Shown one piece after another: positions 25,743-34,099 of a DNA stretch of 64,000 nt. A model generated the notes under the pieces. It worked only from the letters and a program-made list of their open reading frames with translations. It was not told the origin of the DNA and did not search any database. Each line of letters begins with the position of its first letter. The stretch's first letter is position 1. This DNA is from Corynebacterium halotolerans. Lineage in GTDB: Bacteria; Actinomycetota; Actinomycetes; Mycobacteriales; Mycobacteriaceae. A program made the position numbers and the translations under genes. The stretch lies in NCBI RefSeq assembly GCF_001056295.1, contig NZ_JVMD01000015.1:186001-250000 (forward strand), written 5' to 3'.

Positions 25743-26588
25743 TCAGAGACGGCCGGCGATGATCTTCGCGACTTCGCGGACGCCCAGATGCGTCAGGTGG
25801 GACGCCGTGTAGTACTCCTGCTGGTCGTCGATGTAGCCCGACACGTACCGCTGCTCGTCCGGCGCGCACAGGCCGTGGCCGGCGGTCGCGGCGCGGAGAT
25901 CGACGAACTCGGCGCCGTGCTCCGCCGCGGTCTCCCGCTGGGCCTTGTGCAGGGCGTTCTCCGCCGTCACCAGTGGCGGCATCGGCGTCCGCAGTTCACC
26001 GGCCTCGCCGAAGGGCGCCAACGCGTTGGCGTGGATGAAGCAGGCGTTGCCGTTTTCGTCCGAGAGCGTCGGATAGGACATGACCATGATCCGCGCGTTG
26101 GGGGCGTGCGCGCGGATGTCCTCGATCCGCTGGCCGACGTCGCGGCCGAACGCGCCCGACGACAGCGGCGGCACGTGCTTGTAGGAATCGTTGAACCCGA
26201 ACAGCAGCGTGACGTGCGTGGTGTCGGCATTGAGGTCGCCGGCCGCGATCGCCCGGTCGACCTGCTCGCCGAAGTGCTTCCGGAAATCGGAGTCGCTCGC
26301 CGTGGCGCCGGGGCACGAGTAGTCGTCGATGTCGCGGCCGGTGATCGAGGCGAGTTCCGTCGCCAAGCGATGCTCGCCGCGGTTGCAGGTGTGCCTGTTC
26401 GCGCTGAGGAGGCGGACGCCGCCGAGGTTGGAGAGTTCCGGCGGATTCGCGACGACCGAATCGCCGAAGGTGACGACATTGCCCCCGGCCGGGGCCGCCG
26501 GCTCCGCGTGCGCCGGTGCGGCGAGCGCGGTCATGGCGAGAGCCGTTGCGAAACCTGCGAGAGCGGTGGAGACGGTTCTCCTGCGCAT
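25743..26588 (-). CDS. Secreted SGNH/GDSL-family hydrolase (paralogue 1)
   Basis: A 281-residue secreted esterase-type protein. The signal peptide ends at AAPAHA (about 28). Block I GDSVV (GDS nucleophile, about 43), a block III-like LLFGFNDS (Asn) and the C-terminal ASHLTHLG (His) match the SGNH triad and oxyanion residues. Four or more cysteines (TCNRG, DDYSCPG, NACFIHA, HGLCAPD) probably form disulphides. The substrate may be an acyl ester of the mycolate envelope. GGAGG precedes the ATG. A second paralogue lies at 28276-29118 on the other side of ssrA. Confidence 0.85.
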   Translation of the reverse strand: MRRRTVSTALAGFATALAMTALAAPAHAEPAAPAGGNVVTFGDSVVANPPELSNLGGVRLLSANRHTCNRGEHRLATELASITGRDIDDYSCPGATASDSDFRKHFGEQVDRAIAAGDLNADTTHVTLLFGFNDSYKHVPPLSSGAFGRDVGQRIEDIRAHAPNARIMVMSYPTLSDENGNACFIHANALAPFGEAGELRTPMPPLVTAENALHKAQRETAAEHGAEFVDLRAATAGHGLCAPDEQRYVSGYIDDQQEYYTASHLTHLGVREVAKIIAGRL

Positions 26589-26804
26589 GAAATCCTCCGG
26601 GGTGTCGAGGCGCCGAGCGATCGGCCGGCGGGGCGCCGCTCCGGCGGGCGGACCGGCGCTCGGGTGGAGCGCGGGCGGCGATCGCGGCGGTGCAGCGGAT
26701 GTTGACGGAACCCCGTAATTTACGGGACGGCCCGCGGGCACGCGAAAACGCGGCGCTTCCCCCGGGGGCGGCGGTGGCGGAGGGGCCGGACGCCGCGAAC
26801 GACC

Positions 26805-26833
26805 TTGACCTGCGGATAAATCGCGCCTAATAT
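26805..26833 (+). promoter_or_regulatory. Sigma-70-type promoter of ssrA
   Basis: TTGACC (26805-26810) and TAATAT (26828-26833) are separated by exactly 17 nt, a near-consensus promoter and by eye the strongest in the window. Transcription would begin about 40 nt before the mature tmRNA 5' end. The 293 bp between the SGNH gene and ssrA hold nothing else recognisable. Confidence 0.85.
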
Positions 26834-26881
26834 GAAGCGTCTCGCCGGAGATACGCAGCATCCCTTCCGGCGGGGACTCGA

Positions 26882-27254
26882 GGGGCCGACTTGGTTTCGA
26901 CTCCGTACAGTGAGCCAGGGGAAGCGTGCCGGTGCAGGCTGGAGACCACCGTGAGCGTCGCAGCAAACCAATAAGCGCCGAGAACACTCAGCGCGACTAC
27001 GCCCTCGCTGCCTAACCAGCGACCGCGTGTCTGTCAGACCGGGTAGGCCTCTGATCCGGACCCTGGCATCGTTTAGTGGGGCTTGCTCGCCGACTTGGTC
27101 GCAAGGGTCGGCGGGGACGCACACTTGCGGCTGGGCCCGTCATCCGGTCACGTTCGCCTGAACCGGAGGGCCGAGCAGAGACCATGCGCGAACTGCGCAC
27201 GGAGAAGCCCTGGCGAGGTGGCGGAGGACCCGGGTTCAATTCCCGGCGGCTCCA
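26882..27254 (+). ncRNA. ssrA: Transfer-messenger RNA (tmRNA)
   Basis: The 5' end GGGGCCGACTTGGTTTCGAC and the 3' end GGGTTCAATTCCCGGCGGCTCCA are diagnostic. The acceptor stem pairs GGGGCCG with CGGCTCC (one G-U). The resume codon GCC is at 26977 and the tag reads AENTQRDYALAA with TAA at 27013-27015, very close to corynebacterial and mycobacterial tags. The terminal CCA is not encoded (the gene continues CGC), so it must be added enzymatically. The RNA rescues stalled ribosomes with SmpB. Confidence 0.97.
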
Positions 27255-27258
27255 CGCG

Positions 27259-27290
27259 GAACCCGCTCATCGGAAACGGTGGGCGGGTTC
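27259..27290 (+). terminator. Rho-independent terminator of ssrA
   Basis: GAACCCGC (27259-27266) pairs with GCGGGTTC (27283-27290) and is followed at once by TTTTGTGT. It lies 5 nt past the tmRNA 3' end. Confidence 0.88.
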
Positions 27291-27363
27291 TTTTGTGTCT
27301 GTCCAACGGGGCTTTCGCAGTTCCGCTTGACGACGAGCCCGCCGCGCTCCCATTCGCCCCGCT

Positions 27364-28083
27364 CTACCCGAAGTCGGCGGCTTCCGTGCCGGGTCGCCCG
27401 CCCTCGTCGGCGAGGTCGAGGATGTCGGCGCGGCCGAGCATGTCGAAGATGAAGTCGATCGCCGTCGGCCGATAGGGGATGAACTCGCCCGCGGCGTGCA
27501 GCGCGCGGATCTCGTCGCGGGTGGCCCAGCGGGCTTCGGCGACTTCATCGTTGGGGATGGCGAGCTGCGCGAGGTCGACCGTTGGCACGTCAGTCGGCAC
27601 GGCATCGGACTCGTCGGTGGGCGCGCCTTCATTTGCGGGCTCATCGGCGTCGCCCGCATCTACCCCGCCCGCATCGGCGCCGTCCGCGTCTCCGGCGCGC
27701 AGCAGGTAGAAGTCGTCGAACCCGTGCCGGAAATTGAAGGTGAAGTTCGGGCGCCGGCCGGTCAGGTCGAGGCGAAGGCCCAGCTCCTCGAACACTTCGC
27801 GCTCGGCACCGCGGGCGCTGGTTTCGCCGGCGCAGACGCTGCCGCCGACGGTGACGTCCCACATGCCGGGCCAGCCGACCTTGTCGTCGGCGCGCCGCTG
27901 GATCAGCATCCGCCCGGCCGCATCGAAGATGCACACGTGCACCACCAGATGCAGTTCGCCGGGCCGGAAGTCATCGCCGCGCCGCATGGTCGCGCCGGTC
28001 GGGACGCGATCGGCGTCGTACATCGTCCACATCTCCACCGCTGGTGCGCCGGCGGTGGCCGGGTCTGCGTGCGCGTCGGTCAT
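27364..28083 (-). CDS. Nudix hydrolase with an acidic insertion
   Basis: A 239-residue protein with an intact Nudix box (GGSVCAGETSARGAEREVFEELGL, about 79-102; described as Gx5Ex7REVxEELG). The preceding LVVHVCIFDAAGRMLIQRR and WPGMWDVTVGG resemble the IDI/YfcD-like branch that hydrolyses or isomerises diphosphate compounds. Residues about 133-170 are a low-complexity Asp/Ala/Gly insertion not typical of the fold. The start is an ATG at 28083 with a TATCGT box 8 nt upstream, so a leaderless transcript is likely. The substrate is unknown. Confidence 0.85.
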   Translation of the reverse strand: MTDAHADPATAGAPAVEMWTMYDADRVPTGATMRRGDDFRPGELHLVVHVCIFDAAGRMLIQRRADDKVGWPGMWDVTVGGSVCAGETSARGAEREVFEELGLRLDLTGRRPNFTFNFRHGFDDFYLLRAGDADGADAGGVDAGDADEPANEGAPTDESDAVPTDVPTVDLAQLAIPNDEVAEARWATRDEIRALHAAGEFIPYRPTAIDFIFDMLGRADILDLADEGGRPGTEAADFG

Positions 28084-28167
28084 GCTTCACGACGATACGT
28101 CCCCCACCCTCGGCCACACCGCCAATTGGGCCGGGGACGGTGTTCGGCGGGCGTCGCAAAGCGAAAA

Positions 28168-28199
28168 CCCGGCCCGCCCCGGGAAAGGGGCGAACCGGG
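28168..28199 (-). terminator. Terminator of the second SGNH gene
   Basis: CCCGGCCCGCCCC (28168-28180) pairs, with a 2-nt imperfection, with GGGGCGAACCGGG (28187-28199). On the minus strand it is followed by TTTTCGCTTT. It lies about 77 nt beyond the stop of the SGNH gene at 28276. Confidence 0.75.
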
Positions 28200-28275
28200 C
28201 AACTGCGACGTCTGCGGAAACGGCCGATCGGAACGGTGAGGCCGCCTCGACGCGAGTCAGCCCAGCCGGCCCGAA

Positions 28276-29118
28276 CTAGCCGCGGTAGGCGTTGGCAACT
28301 TCGCCGGCGACGACGCGGGAACCTTCGTGGGTGAGGTGGTTGGGCATGTTGTAGTTCGCGGTGTCCGAATCCAGGAACGCGGAAACGTGGCGCTGGCCGT
28401 CGGGGGCGCACATGGCGGCGTCGACGTTGGAGACGTCCTTCATGTTCACGAACGTCGACCCGGTGGCCTCGGCGACGGCGATCTGGCGGGCCTGCAGGTT
28501 GTCCTCGAAGGTGCGCACCGGGGCCGCCGGGACGCGCGGGGCGTTGCCGAACACGTTGGCGGGGCACATGTAGTGCTCGCCGTCGCGCGACGAGATCTCC
28601 GGCATGCCGATGACGATGACCTGCGCGTTCGGCGCGTGCTCCTTCAGACGGTTGATCGCCCCGGTCACGGCCTTGTGGTACATGTCGTTCTGCGCTTCGT
28701 TGGGGGCCCAGAACGCCTGCATGGCGTCGTTGGCGCCGACGGCGACGGTGATCAGCTTCGTGCCGTGGTTGACGTCGCCGTTCTGGATGGCCTGCTCGAC
28801 GTAGCCGGACAGCTGCTTCGGGGTGGTGGGGACGTACGCGACGGTGCCGTTGCAGGAGTAGTCGCGCAGCTCCAGGTTGAGGCGCTGGGCGACGTTGTGG
28901 CCGACGTTGGTGGTGGACACGGGGCAGCCGTTGGCGCCGATGCTGCCGGTGCCGTTGGCCTGGTCGGTCGCGCCGGGGTTGGCCACGAAGGAGTCGCCGA
29001 AGGCCACGTAGCCGCCGCCGGGGTTGGCCGTCGCGGCGTGTCCGGCGAGGAGGGCGCCTCCTGCGGTGATCACTGCTGCGGCGGTGGCCAGGATGCGGCG
29101 GGTCGTGGTCGACGTCAT
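28276..29118 (-). CDS. Secreted SGNH/GDSL-family hydrolase (paralogue 2)
   Basis: A 280-residue secreted protein similar in plan to the paralogue at 25743-26588. It has a signal peptide ending GHAATA (about 31), block I FGDSFVANPG (about 40), VAVGANDAMQAFW (Asn of block III) and the C-terminal NHLTHEG (His). Cysteines in NGCPVS, DYSCNG, HYMCPAN and AAMCAPDG would form disulphides. Such enzymes are common in corynebacteria as envelope-lipid esterases; the substrate is not known. The two copies flank ssrA and the Nudix gene, suggesting an old local duplication. Confidence 0.85.
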   Translation of the reverse strand: MTSTTTRRILATAAAVITAGGALLAGHAATANPGGGYVAFGDSFVANPGATDQANGTGSIGANGCPVSTTNVGHNVAQRLNLELRDYSCNGTVAYVPTTPKQLSGYVEQAIQNGDVNHGTKLITVAVGANDAMQAFWAPNEAQNDMYHKAVTGAINRLKEHAPNAQVIVIGMPEISSRDGEHYMCPANVFGNAPRVPAAPVRTFEDNLQARQIAVAEATGSTFVNMKDVSNVDAAMCAPDGQRHVSAFLDSDTANYNMPNHLTHEGSRVVAGEVANAYRG

Positions 29119-29284
29119 GCGGTTACCTCTTCGATCGGTGCGTGCGCGCGGCGGGGCACGGGTTTTGTCGTGTTCGTTTTGTCGTCTTCGAAACGCTTGA
29201 CGACGCCGCTTCGCGCCCCATGCTCGGGGAGCGCGTTACGGCGCCGTTATCACCCTGTTATCGAACACCGATCTGGAGGGGAAG

Positions 29285-29851
29285 TCAACTCCCCTGGAAG
29301 GTGGATCGCAGAGCTGCTACCACTCCGTCGGCGAGCCCTTCTCCGGAGCGCAGTTCGACGTCGTCTTCGGCGAACGGGCCCCTCTCCGCGAGCTCGGCGT
29401 CGGTGGGTCGGGGCTGGATCAGGGTGAGGGACGGGCCGTCGTCGAGCACGCCCGTGAACAGCCGGGCCTGCCGCGCGGCGCCGGAGCCCGCCGACGCGCG
29501 GATCTCCTCGAGGCTGAGCCCCTCGACGGAGTCGGCGTCCTCCGGCGCGACGATGAGGATCTCCTGCGCCAGCACCGCCCCGACGACGCCCTCCGGCCAC
29601 GACGTGCGCGCGATGAAGTCGGACAGTTCGGGCGAACCGCCGTCGATGCCCTCCGGCAGGTCCTCCTGCACGACGACCGTCAGCGGCGACTCGTCGAGCA
29701 GGTCCGGGTCGAGCGCGTCGGCGACGAGTTCGGTGGGCACCAGCGCGAACAGCGTCGGCGGCGCGTCCCACCCTTCGGCGTGGACGAAATCGACGGCCTC
29801 GCGCACGGCGCGGTTGAGGGCCTGCGGGGACAGGGTGCGATCGTCGGGCAT
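29285..29851 (-). CDS. PPA1309-family conserved actinobacterial protein
   Basis: A 188-residue soluble acidic protein that I recognise as the PPA1309-type family, conserved in Actinobacteria and of unknown function. Visible landmarks are LNRAVREAVDFVHAEGWDAPPTLFALVPT (about 12-40), LPEGIDGGSPELSDFIARTSWPEGVVGAVLAQEI (about 70-100) and DGPSLTLIQPRPTDAELAERG. It has no membrane segments. The ATG at 29851 was chosen over an extension to 29929 because the family starts here. It is divergent from the UPF0182 gene, with which it is commonly paired in this phylum. Confidence 0.75.
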   Translation of the reverse strand: MPDDRTLSPQALNRAVREAVDFVHAEGWDAPPTLFALVPTELVADALDPDLLDESPLTVVVQEDLPEGIDGGSPELSDFIARTSWPEGVVGAVLAQEILIVAPEDADSVEGLSLEEIRASAGSGAARQARLFTGVLDDGPSLTLIQPRPTDAELAERGPFAEDDVELRSGEGLADGVVAALRSTFQGS

Positions 29852-29967
29852 GGCGGCGCTTTCTGGTCGGCGGAAACCAATGGGGTTTGCCCCAGGGGGT
29901 TTTTCAATAGAGTAGGGGAGACTGAACAAACCGTAACGACAACAACCCGTAACGACTAGGAGACCCC

Positions 29968-32952
29968 TTGTCCACCAGCCCGACCAGACTGGGCCGCACG
30001 GGCATGCCGAGACCGGGGTGGCTCGCCACCACGGTGATGATCCTCGCGATCCTTGCTTTGCTCGTTCCCGTCATCGTCAACGTCTACGTCGATTTCCAGT
30101 GGTTCGGGGAGGTGGGCTTCCGCGGCGTCTTCGCCAAAACGTGGGTGACCAGGGTCATCCTGTTCTTCGTCATCGGCGCGCTCGTCGGCGGCGTCGTCTT
30201 CCTGTCGATGTGGCTGGCGTGGCGCCACCGCCCCGACGATCCCGGCCCGATGGACCCGCAGAGCCCCCAGGCCGTCTACCGCCGCATGGTCGAATCGGCC
30301 CACCGCCCGGTCCTGCTCGGCGTGCCGCTGGTGTTCGGCCTGTTCGCCGGCCTGGTCGGGCAGGCCGGCTGGCGCACCGTGCAGCTGTTCCTCAACGGCG
30401 GGGAGTTCGGCAAGGCCGACCCGCAGTTCCAGAAGGACCTCGGGTTCTACGCCTTCGATCTGCCGTTCTGGCGGTTCCTGGTGGACACCGCCATCCTCGC
30501 GGTGATCGTGGCGTTCCTGCTGTCGCTGGTCACGCACTACATGCTCGGCGGCATCCGCGCCGGCAACCCGACCACCGGCGAGAAGACCCGCGTCTCCGGG
30601 GCCGCCCGCGCGCAGCTGGCGTCGTGGGCCGGCGTGTTCATGCTGCTCAAGGCCGTCGCCTACTGGCTCGACCGCTACGACATGCTGGGCAACCGCCAGC
30701 AGACGTTCACCGGCGGCTCCTACACCGACATCAATGCGCTCCTGCCGGCGAAGATCGTGCTGCTGGTCATCTCGATCGTCGTCGCCGCTGCGTTCTTCGC
30801 GTCGATCTTCCTGCGCAACCTGGCCATCCCCGCGATGGCGACGGTGCTCATGCTCGTCTCGGCGGGCATCATCGGCGTGGCGTGGCCGCTGGTCGTCGAG
30901 CAGTTCTCGGTGTCGCCGAACCGCGCCGCCAAGGAGCGGGAGTACATCGCCCGCAACATCGAGTCGACGCGCTACCACTACGGCCTGACCGACGACAAGG
31001 TCAGCGTCGAGCGCAACTGGGGCGTGCCGGGCGAGAAGGAGGAGGACGCCGCCTCGCAGGAGGAGGGCGCCGAGTCCATCGCCCAGGACACCAACACCCT
31101 GGCGAACATCCGCATCCTCGACCCCGAGGTGCTGTCGCCGACGTTCACGCAGCAGCGCCAGCTGAAGAACTTCTACGGCTTCCCCGATTCGCTGTCCATC
31201 GACCGCTATCAGGTCGACGGCGAGATGCGGGACTTCGTCGTCGCCGCCCGCGAGCTGAACCCGCGGACCCTGCAGGGCAACCAGCAGGACTGGATCAACC
31301 GCCACACCGTGTACACGCACGGCAACGGTTTCGTCGCGGCCCCGGCCAACCGGGTCGACGAGGTCGCCACCGAGGCCGGCTCCGCCCGCGGCGGCTACCC
31401 GCTGTACACCGTGGCCGACCTGTTCGAGTCCGAGGACCCCAACGGGATGAACCTCAACCTCGAGCAGCCGCGCATCTACTACGGCCCGGTCATCGCTAAT
31501 TCCGACGCCGACTACGCCATCGTCGGCGGTACCGGCGACGGCACGGACATCGAGTACGACGCCGACGGCCGGAACTTCACTTACGACGGCAAGGGCGGCG
31601 TCGACATCGGCAACCTCTTCGAGCGCCTGGTGTTCGCGACGCGCTACCAGGAAGTCAACATCCTGCTGTCGGACCGCGTCGGCCCCGAGTCGAAGATCCT
31701 CTACGAGCGCGACCCGCGCGAGCGCGTGCAGAAGGTCGCCCCGTGGCTGACCACCGACACCCGCACGTACCCTGCGGTCATCGACGGCCGGATCAAGTGG
31801 ATCGTCGACGGCTACACCACGCTGGCGTCGATGCCGTACTCGCAGCGCACCAGCCTGCAGGAGGCGACGCAGGATTCGCTGAACCCGGACGGCACGTCGC
31901 GGCCGCTGCCCAACAGCGAGGTCAGCTACATCCGCAACTCGGTGAAGGCCACCGTCGACGCGTACGACGGCACTGTGGAGCTCTTCGAATTCGACGAGAA
32001 CGATCCCGTGCTCAAGGCGTGGCGCGGCGTCTTCCCGGGCGTCGTCAAGCCGAAGTCGGAGATCTCGGACTCGCTGCAGCAGCACCTGCGCTACCCCGAG
32101 GACCTGTTCAAGGTCCAGCGTGAGCTGATGGCGCGCTACCACGTGTCCGACCCGGGCATCTTCTTCACCAACGACGCCTTCTGGTCGGTGCCCAGCGACC
32201 CGACCGCGCCGGAGGACAAGGGCCTGTCGCAGCCGCCGTACTACGTGGTGGCGGCCGACCCGAAGACGGGCCGGTCCAGCTTCCAGCTGATTTCCGCGTT
32301 CCGTGGCCTGGAGCGCGAGTTCCTGTCGGCGCACATGGCGGTGTCGTCGGACCCGGAGACCTATGGGCGCATCACCATCCGAGCCCTGCCGACGAACACC
32401 CAGACGATGGGCCCGAAGCAGGCGCAGGACACGATGATGTCGGCCAACGAGGTCGCCCAGGACCGCACGCTGCTGGAGGGCACCAACGTGGTGACCAACG
32501 GCAACCTGCTGACGCTGCCCGTGGGCGACGGCGAGATCCTGTACGTCGAGCCGGTGTACACGCAGCGCCAGGGCCAGGAGACGGCGTTCCCGAAGCTGCT
32601 GCGCATCCTCGTGTCCTACCGCGGCGAGGTCGGCTACGCGCCCACGCTGTCGGAGGCGCTGCGCCAGGTGGGCATCGATTCCAGCGCCGTCGCCCGCAAG
32701 CGCGGCGAGGAAAACGCCATGCCCGGCGAGACCGGCGGCGATGCCGCCAAGCCCGGGGCCGGCGCCGGCGAGCCGAAGCCGGAGGAGAAGAAGGTCGACG
32801 TCGCCGCGCGCGACGAAGCCGCCGGCCGCATCTCCGAGATTCTCAAGCGCCTGAAGGCTGCCCAGGAGAAGGGCGACTTCGCCGCCCAAGGCCAGGCGCT
32901 GGCGGATCTGGACAAGGCCGTCGCCGACTACCAGAAGGCGAACGGCCAGTAG
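29968..32952 (+). CDS. UPF0182 family membrane protein
   Basis: A 994-residue protein of the UPF0182/COG1615 family, specific to Actinobacteria and a few other phyla. Seven hydrophobic segments occupy residues about 15-320; the rest is a large extracytoplasmic domain (NRAAKEREYIARNIESTRYHYGL, TNDAFWSVPSDPTAPEDKG, VPVYTQ-like VEPVYTQRQGQE). The last 60 residues are Lys/Ala/Glu-rich helix. Function is unknown. The start is TTG with AGGAG six nt upstream. A strong terminator follows. No operon partners. Confidence 0.93.
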   Translation: MSTSPTRLGRTGMPRPGWLATTVMILAILALLVPVIVNVYVDFQWFGEVGFRGVFAKTWVTRVILFFVIGALVGGVVFLSMWLAWRHRPDDPGPMDPQSPQAVYRRMVESAHRPVLLGVPLVFGLFAGLVGQAGWRTVQLFLNGGEFGKADPQFQKDLGFYAFDLPFWRFLVDTAILAVIVAFLLSLVTHYMLGGIRAGNPTTGEKTRVSGAARAQLASWAGVFMLLKAVAYWLDRYDMLGNRQQTFTGGSYTDINALLPAKIVLLVISIVVAAAFFASIFLRNLAIPAMATVLMLVSAGIIGVAWPLVVEQFSVSPNRAAKEREYIARNIESTRYHYGLTDDKVSVERNWGVPGEKEEDAASQEEGAESIAQDTNTLANIRILDPEVLSPTFTQQRQLKNFYGFPDSLSIDRYQVDGEMRDFVVAARELNPRTLQGNQQDWINRHTVYTHGNGFVAAPANRVDEVATEAGSARGGYPLYTVADLFESEDPNGMNLNLEQPRIYYGPVIANSDADYAIVGGTGDGTDIEYDADGRNFTYDGKGGVDIGNLFERLVFATRYQEVNILLSDRVGPESKILYERDPRERVQKVAPWLTTDTRTYPAVIDGRIKWIVDGYTTLASMPYSQRTSLQEATQDSLNPDGTSRPLPNSEVSYIRNSVKATVDAYDGTVELFEFDENDPVLKAWRGVFPGVVKPKSEISDSLQQHLRYPEDLFKVQRELMARYHVSDPGIFFTNDAFWSVPSDPTAPEDKGLSQPPYYVVAADPKTGRSSFQLISAFRGLEREFLSAHMAVSSDPETYGRITIRALPTNTQTMGPKQAQDTMMSANEVAQDRTLLEGTNVVTNGNLLTLPVGDGEILYVEPVYTQRQGQETAFPKLLRILVSYRGEVGYAPTLSEALRQVGIDSSAVARKRGEENAMPGETGGDAAKPGAGAGEPKPEEKKVDVAARDEAAGRISEILKRLKAAQEKGDFAAQGQALADLDKAVADYQKANGQ

Positions 32953-32977
32953 CCGATCCGGTTGCTTTGCGACGGGG

Positions 32978-33016
32978 CCGGGCCGCACCGGGAGCGATTC
33001 CTCCGGTGCGGCCCGG
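32978..33016 (+). terminator. Terminator of the UPF0182 gene
   Basis: A perfect 14-bp stem (32978-32991 with 33003-33016) and an 11-nt loop, followed by TTTCCGTTG. An inverted pair of the CGTCGYNAAGC motif brackets it (32964-32974 and 33037-33047). Confidence 0.88.
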
Positions 33017-33208
33017 TTTCCGTTGGGGCGGGTGGCCGTCGCAAAGCCCGTGCAGTGTGCTGACCAGGGGATTGGCCAACGCTCGGCCCGCGGTGCTACT
33101 GTTACGTCTCGTTGGTCGGCGAGAGAAAATCTCGGGTGGCCGGCACCCACTGCAAGCGGGGTGATTATGGAATCAGATGGTTCCGTGTTATCCTGGACAA
33201 GCAGTCGA

Positions 33209-33285
33209 CGCGGGGTGGAGCAGCTCGGTAGCTCGCTGGGCTCATAACCCAGAGGTCGTAGGTTCGAATCCTGCCCCCGCTACCA
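33209..33285 (+). tRNA. Initiator tRNA-fMet (CAT)
   Basis: A 77-nt cloverleaf with anticodon CAT. The anticodon stem carries the three consecutive G-C pairs (GGG/CCC) that mark bacterial initiators, and the first acceptor position (C1) does not pair with position 72 (T), also an initiator trait. The 3' CCA is encoded. A TATCCT -10 box lies at 33189-33194. Confidence 0.95.
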
Positions 33286-33291
33286 CGTGAA

Positions 33292-33323
33292 CGAAGGCCC
33301 CCGGCATCAGCCGGGGGCCTTCG
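33292..33323 (+). terminator. Terminator of the tRNA gene
   Basis: A perfect 14-bp GC-rich stem (33292-33305 with 33310-33323) with an ATCA loop, starting 6 nt after the tRNA. There is no long T-tract, only TCGTGT. Confidence 0.75.
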
Positions 33324-33466
33324 TCGTGTCCGGGGGAGGGGCCGCGCGAGGGAACGGGCGCCCGGCGATTGCGCTGATTTCCTCGTGTGAACGATCGGAA
33401 GAAACGTCGAAAAAGCTCCCTCTGAACAGTAGATCCGATGGAGTGAGGGGCACTAGAATACCGCGC

Positions 33467-34048
33467 ATGAGCACGGTGTTCGTGGCGGCAGCGGCCGTCA
33501 TCCTGCTGGTCCTGCGGACCGGCGCATTCATCCACCTCCATGTCGTGCGGCGGGACCTCAGCCCGCTGCGCAACACCGTCAGCGACCTGGGCACCGGGGG
33601 TTCCCGCAAAGAGTTCACGGTGATGGGCATTCTGGGCGCCATCGCCTATTCGCTGATGTTCGTGGCGTTCCTCATTCAGGGCGTGGGGCCCCGCGTCCCA
33701 CTCGTCGCCCTGGGCATCGGCATCGCCGCGCTGCTGGCCATGTTGGCGTTCCCCACCGACGTCACCGGCGAGCAGAGGACCAAAACGGGTCGCATGCACT
33801 GGATTCTGGCCGTCGTGCAGTTCGCCGGGTTCTTCGTGGCGATGGTCAACTTCGACCTGACCGGCATCGTGTCCGCGGACATGGAATCGGCGATGCGGTG
33901 GGTGATCCGCGTGAGCTTCTACGCCTTCCTGGCCACGCTGGTGCTGCCTCCGCTTCGGGAGCGCGTGATCGGCGCGACCGAACGCGTATTCCTCACCGCG
34001 ACGCCCCTGTGGTTCATCGTCGTCGGCGCGGCTCTCGCGCTCGGCTGA
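33467..34048 (+). CDS. DUF998-like integral membrane protein
   Basis: A 193-residue protein with six hydrophobic segments. The first loop carries SPLRNTVSDLGTGG, the motif that marks DUF998-type proteins. Function is unknown. The start was set at ATG 33467 because a TAGAAT box (33454-33459) lies exactly 7 nt upstream, the spacing of leaderless actinobacterial genes; a longer in-frame reading back to 33287 would run through the tRNA terminator. Confidence 0.8.
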   Translation: MSTVFVAAAAVILLVLRTGAFIHLHVVRRDLSPLRNTVSDLGTGGSRKEFTVMGILGAIAYSLMFVAFLIQGVGPRVPLVALGIGIAALLAMLAFPTDVTGEQRTKTGRMHWILAVVQFAGFFVAMVNFDLTGIVSADMESAMRWVIRVSFYAFLATLVLPPLRERVIGATERVFLTATPLWFIVVGAALALG

Positions 34049-34099
34049 GGCCGGCGCCCCTCGACCGTCGGGCGCCGGCTCCGCCTACTTCTTAGCCAT

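Noticed and set aside
28084..28094. CGTCGYNAAGC as a -10/-35 promoter element
   Set aside because: The motif appears in both orientations, inside coding regions and at terminators, without fixed spacing to start codons.
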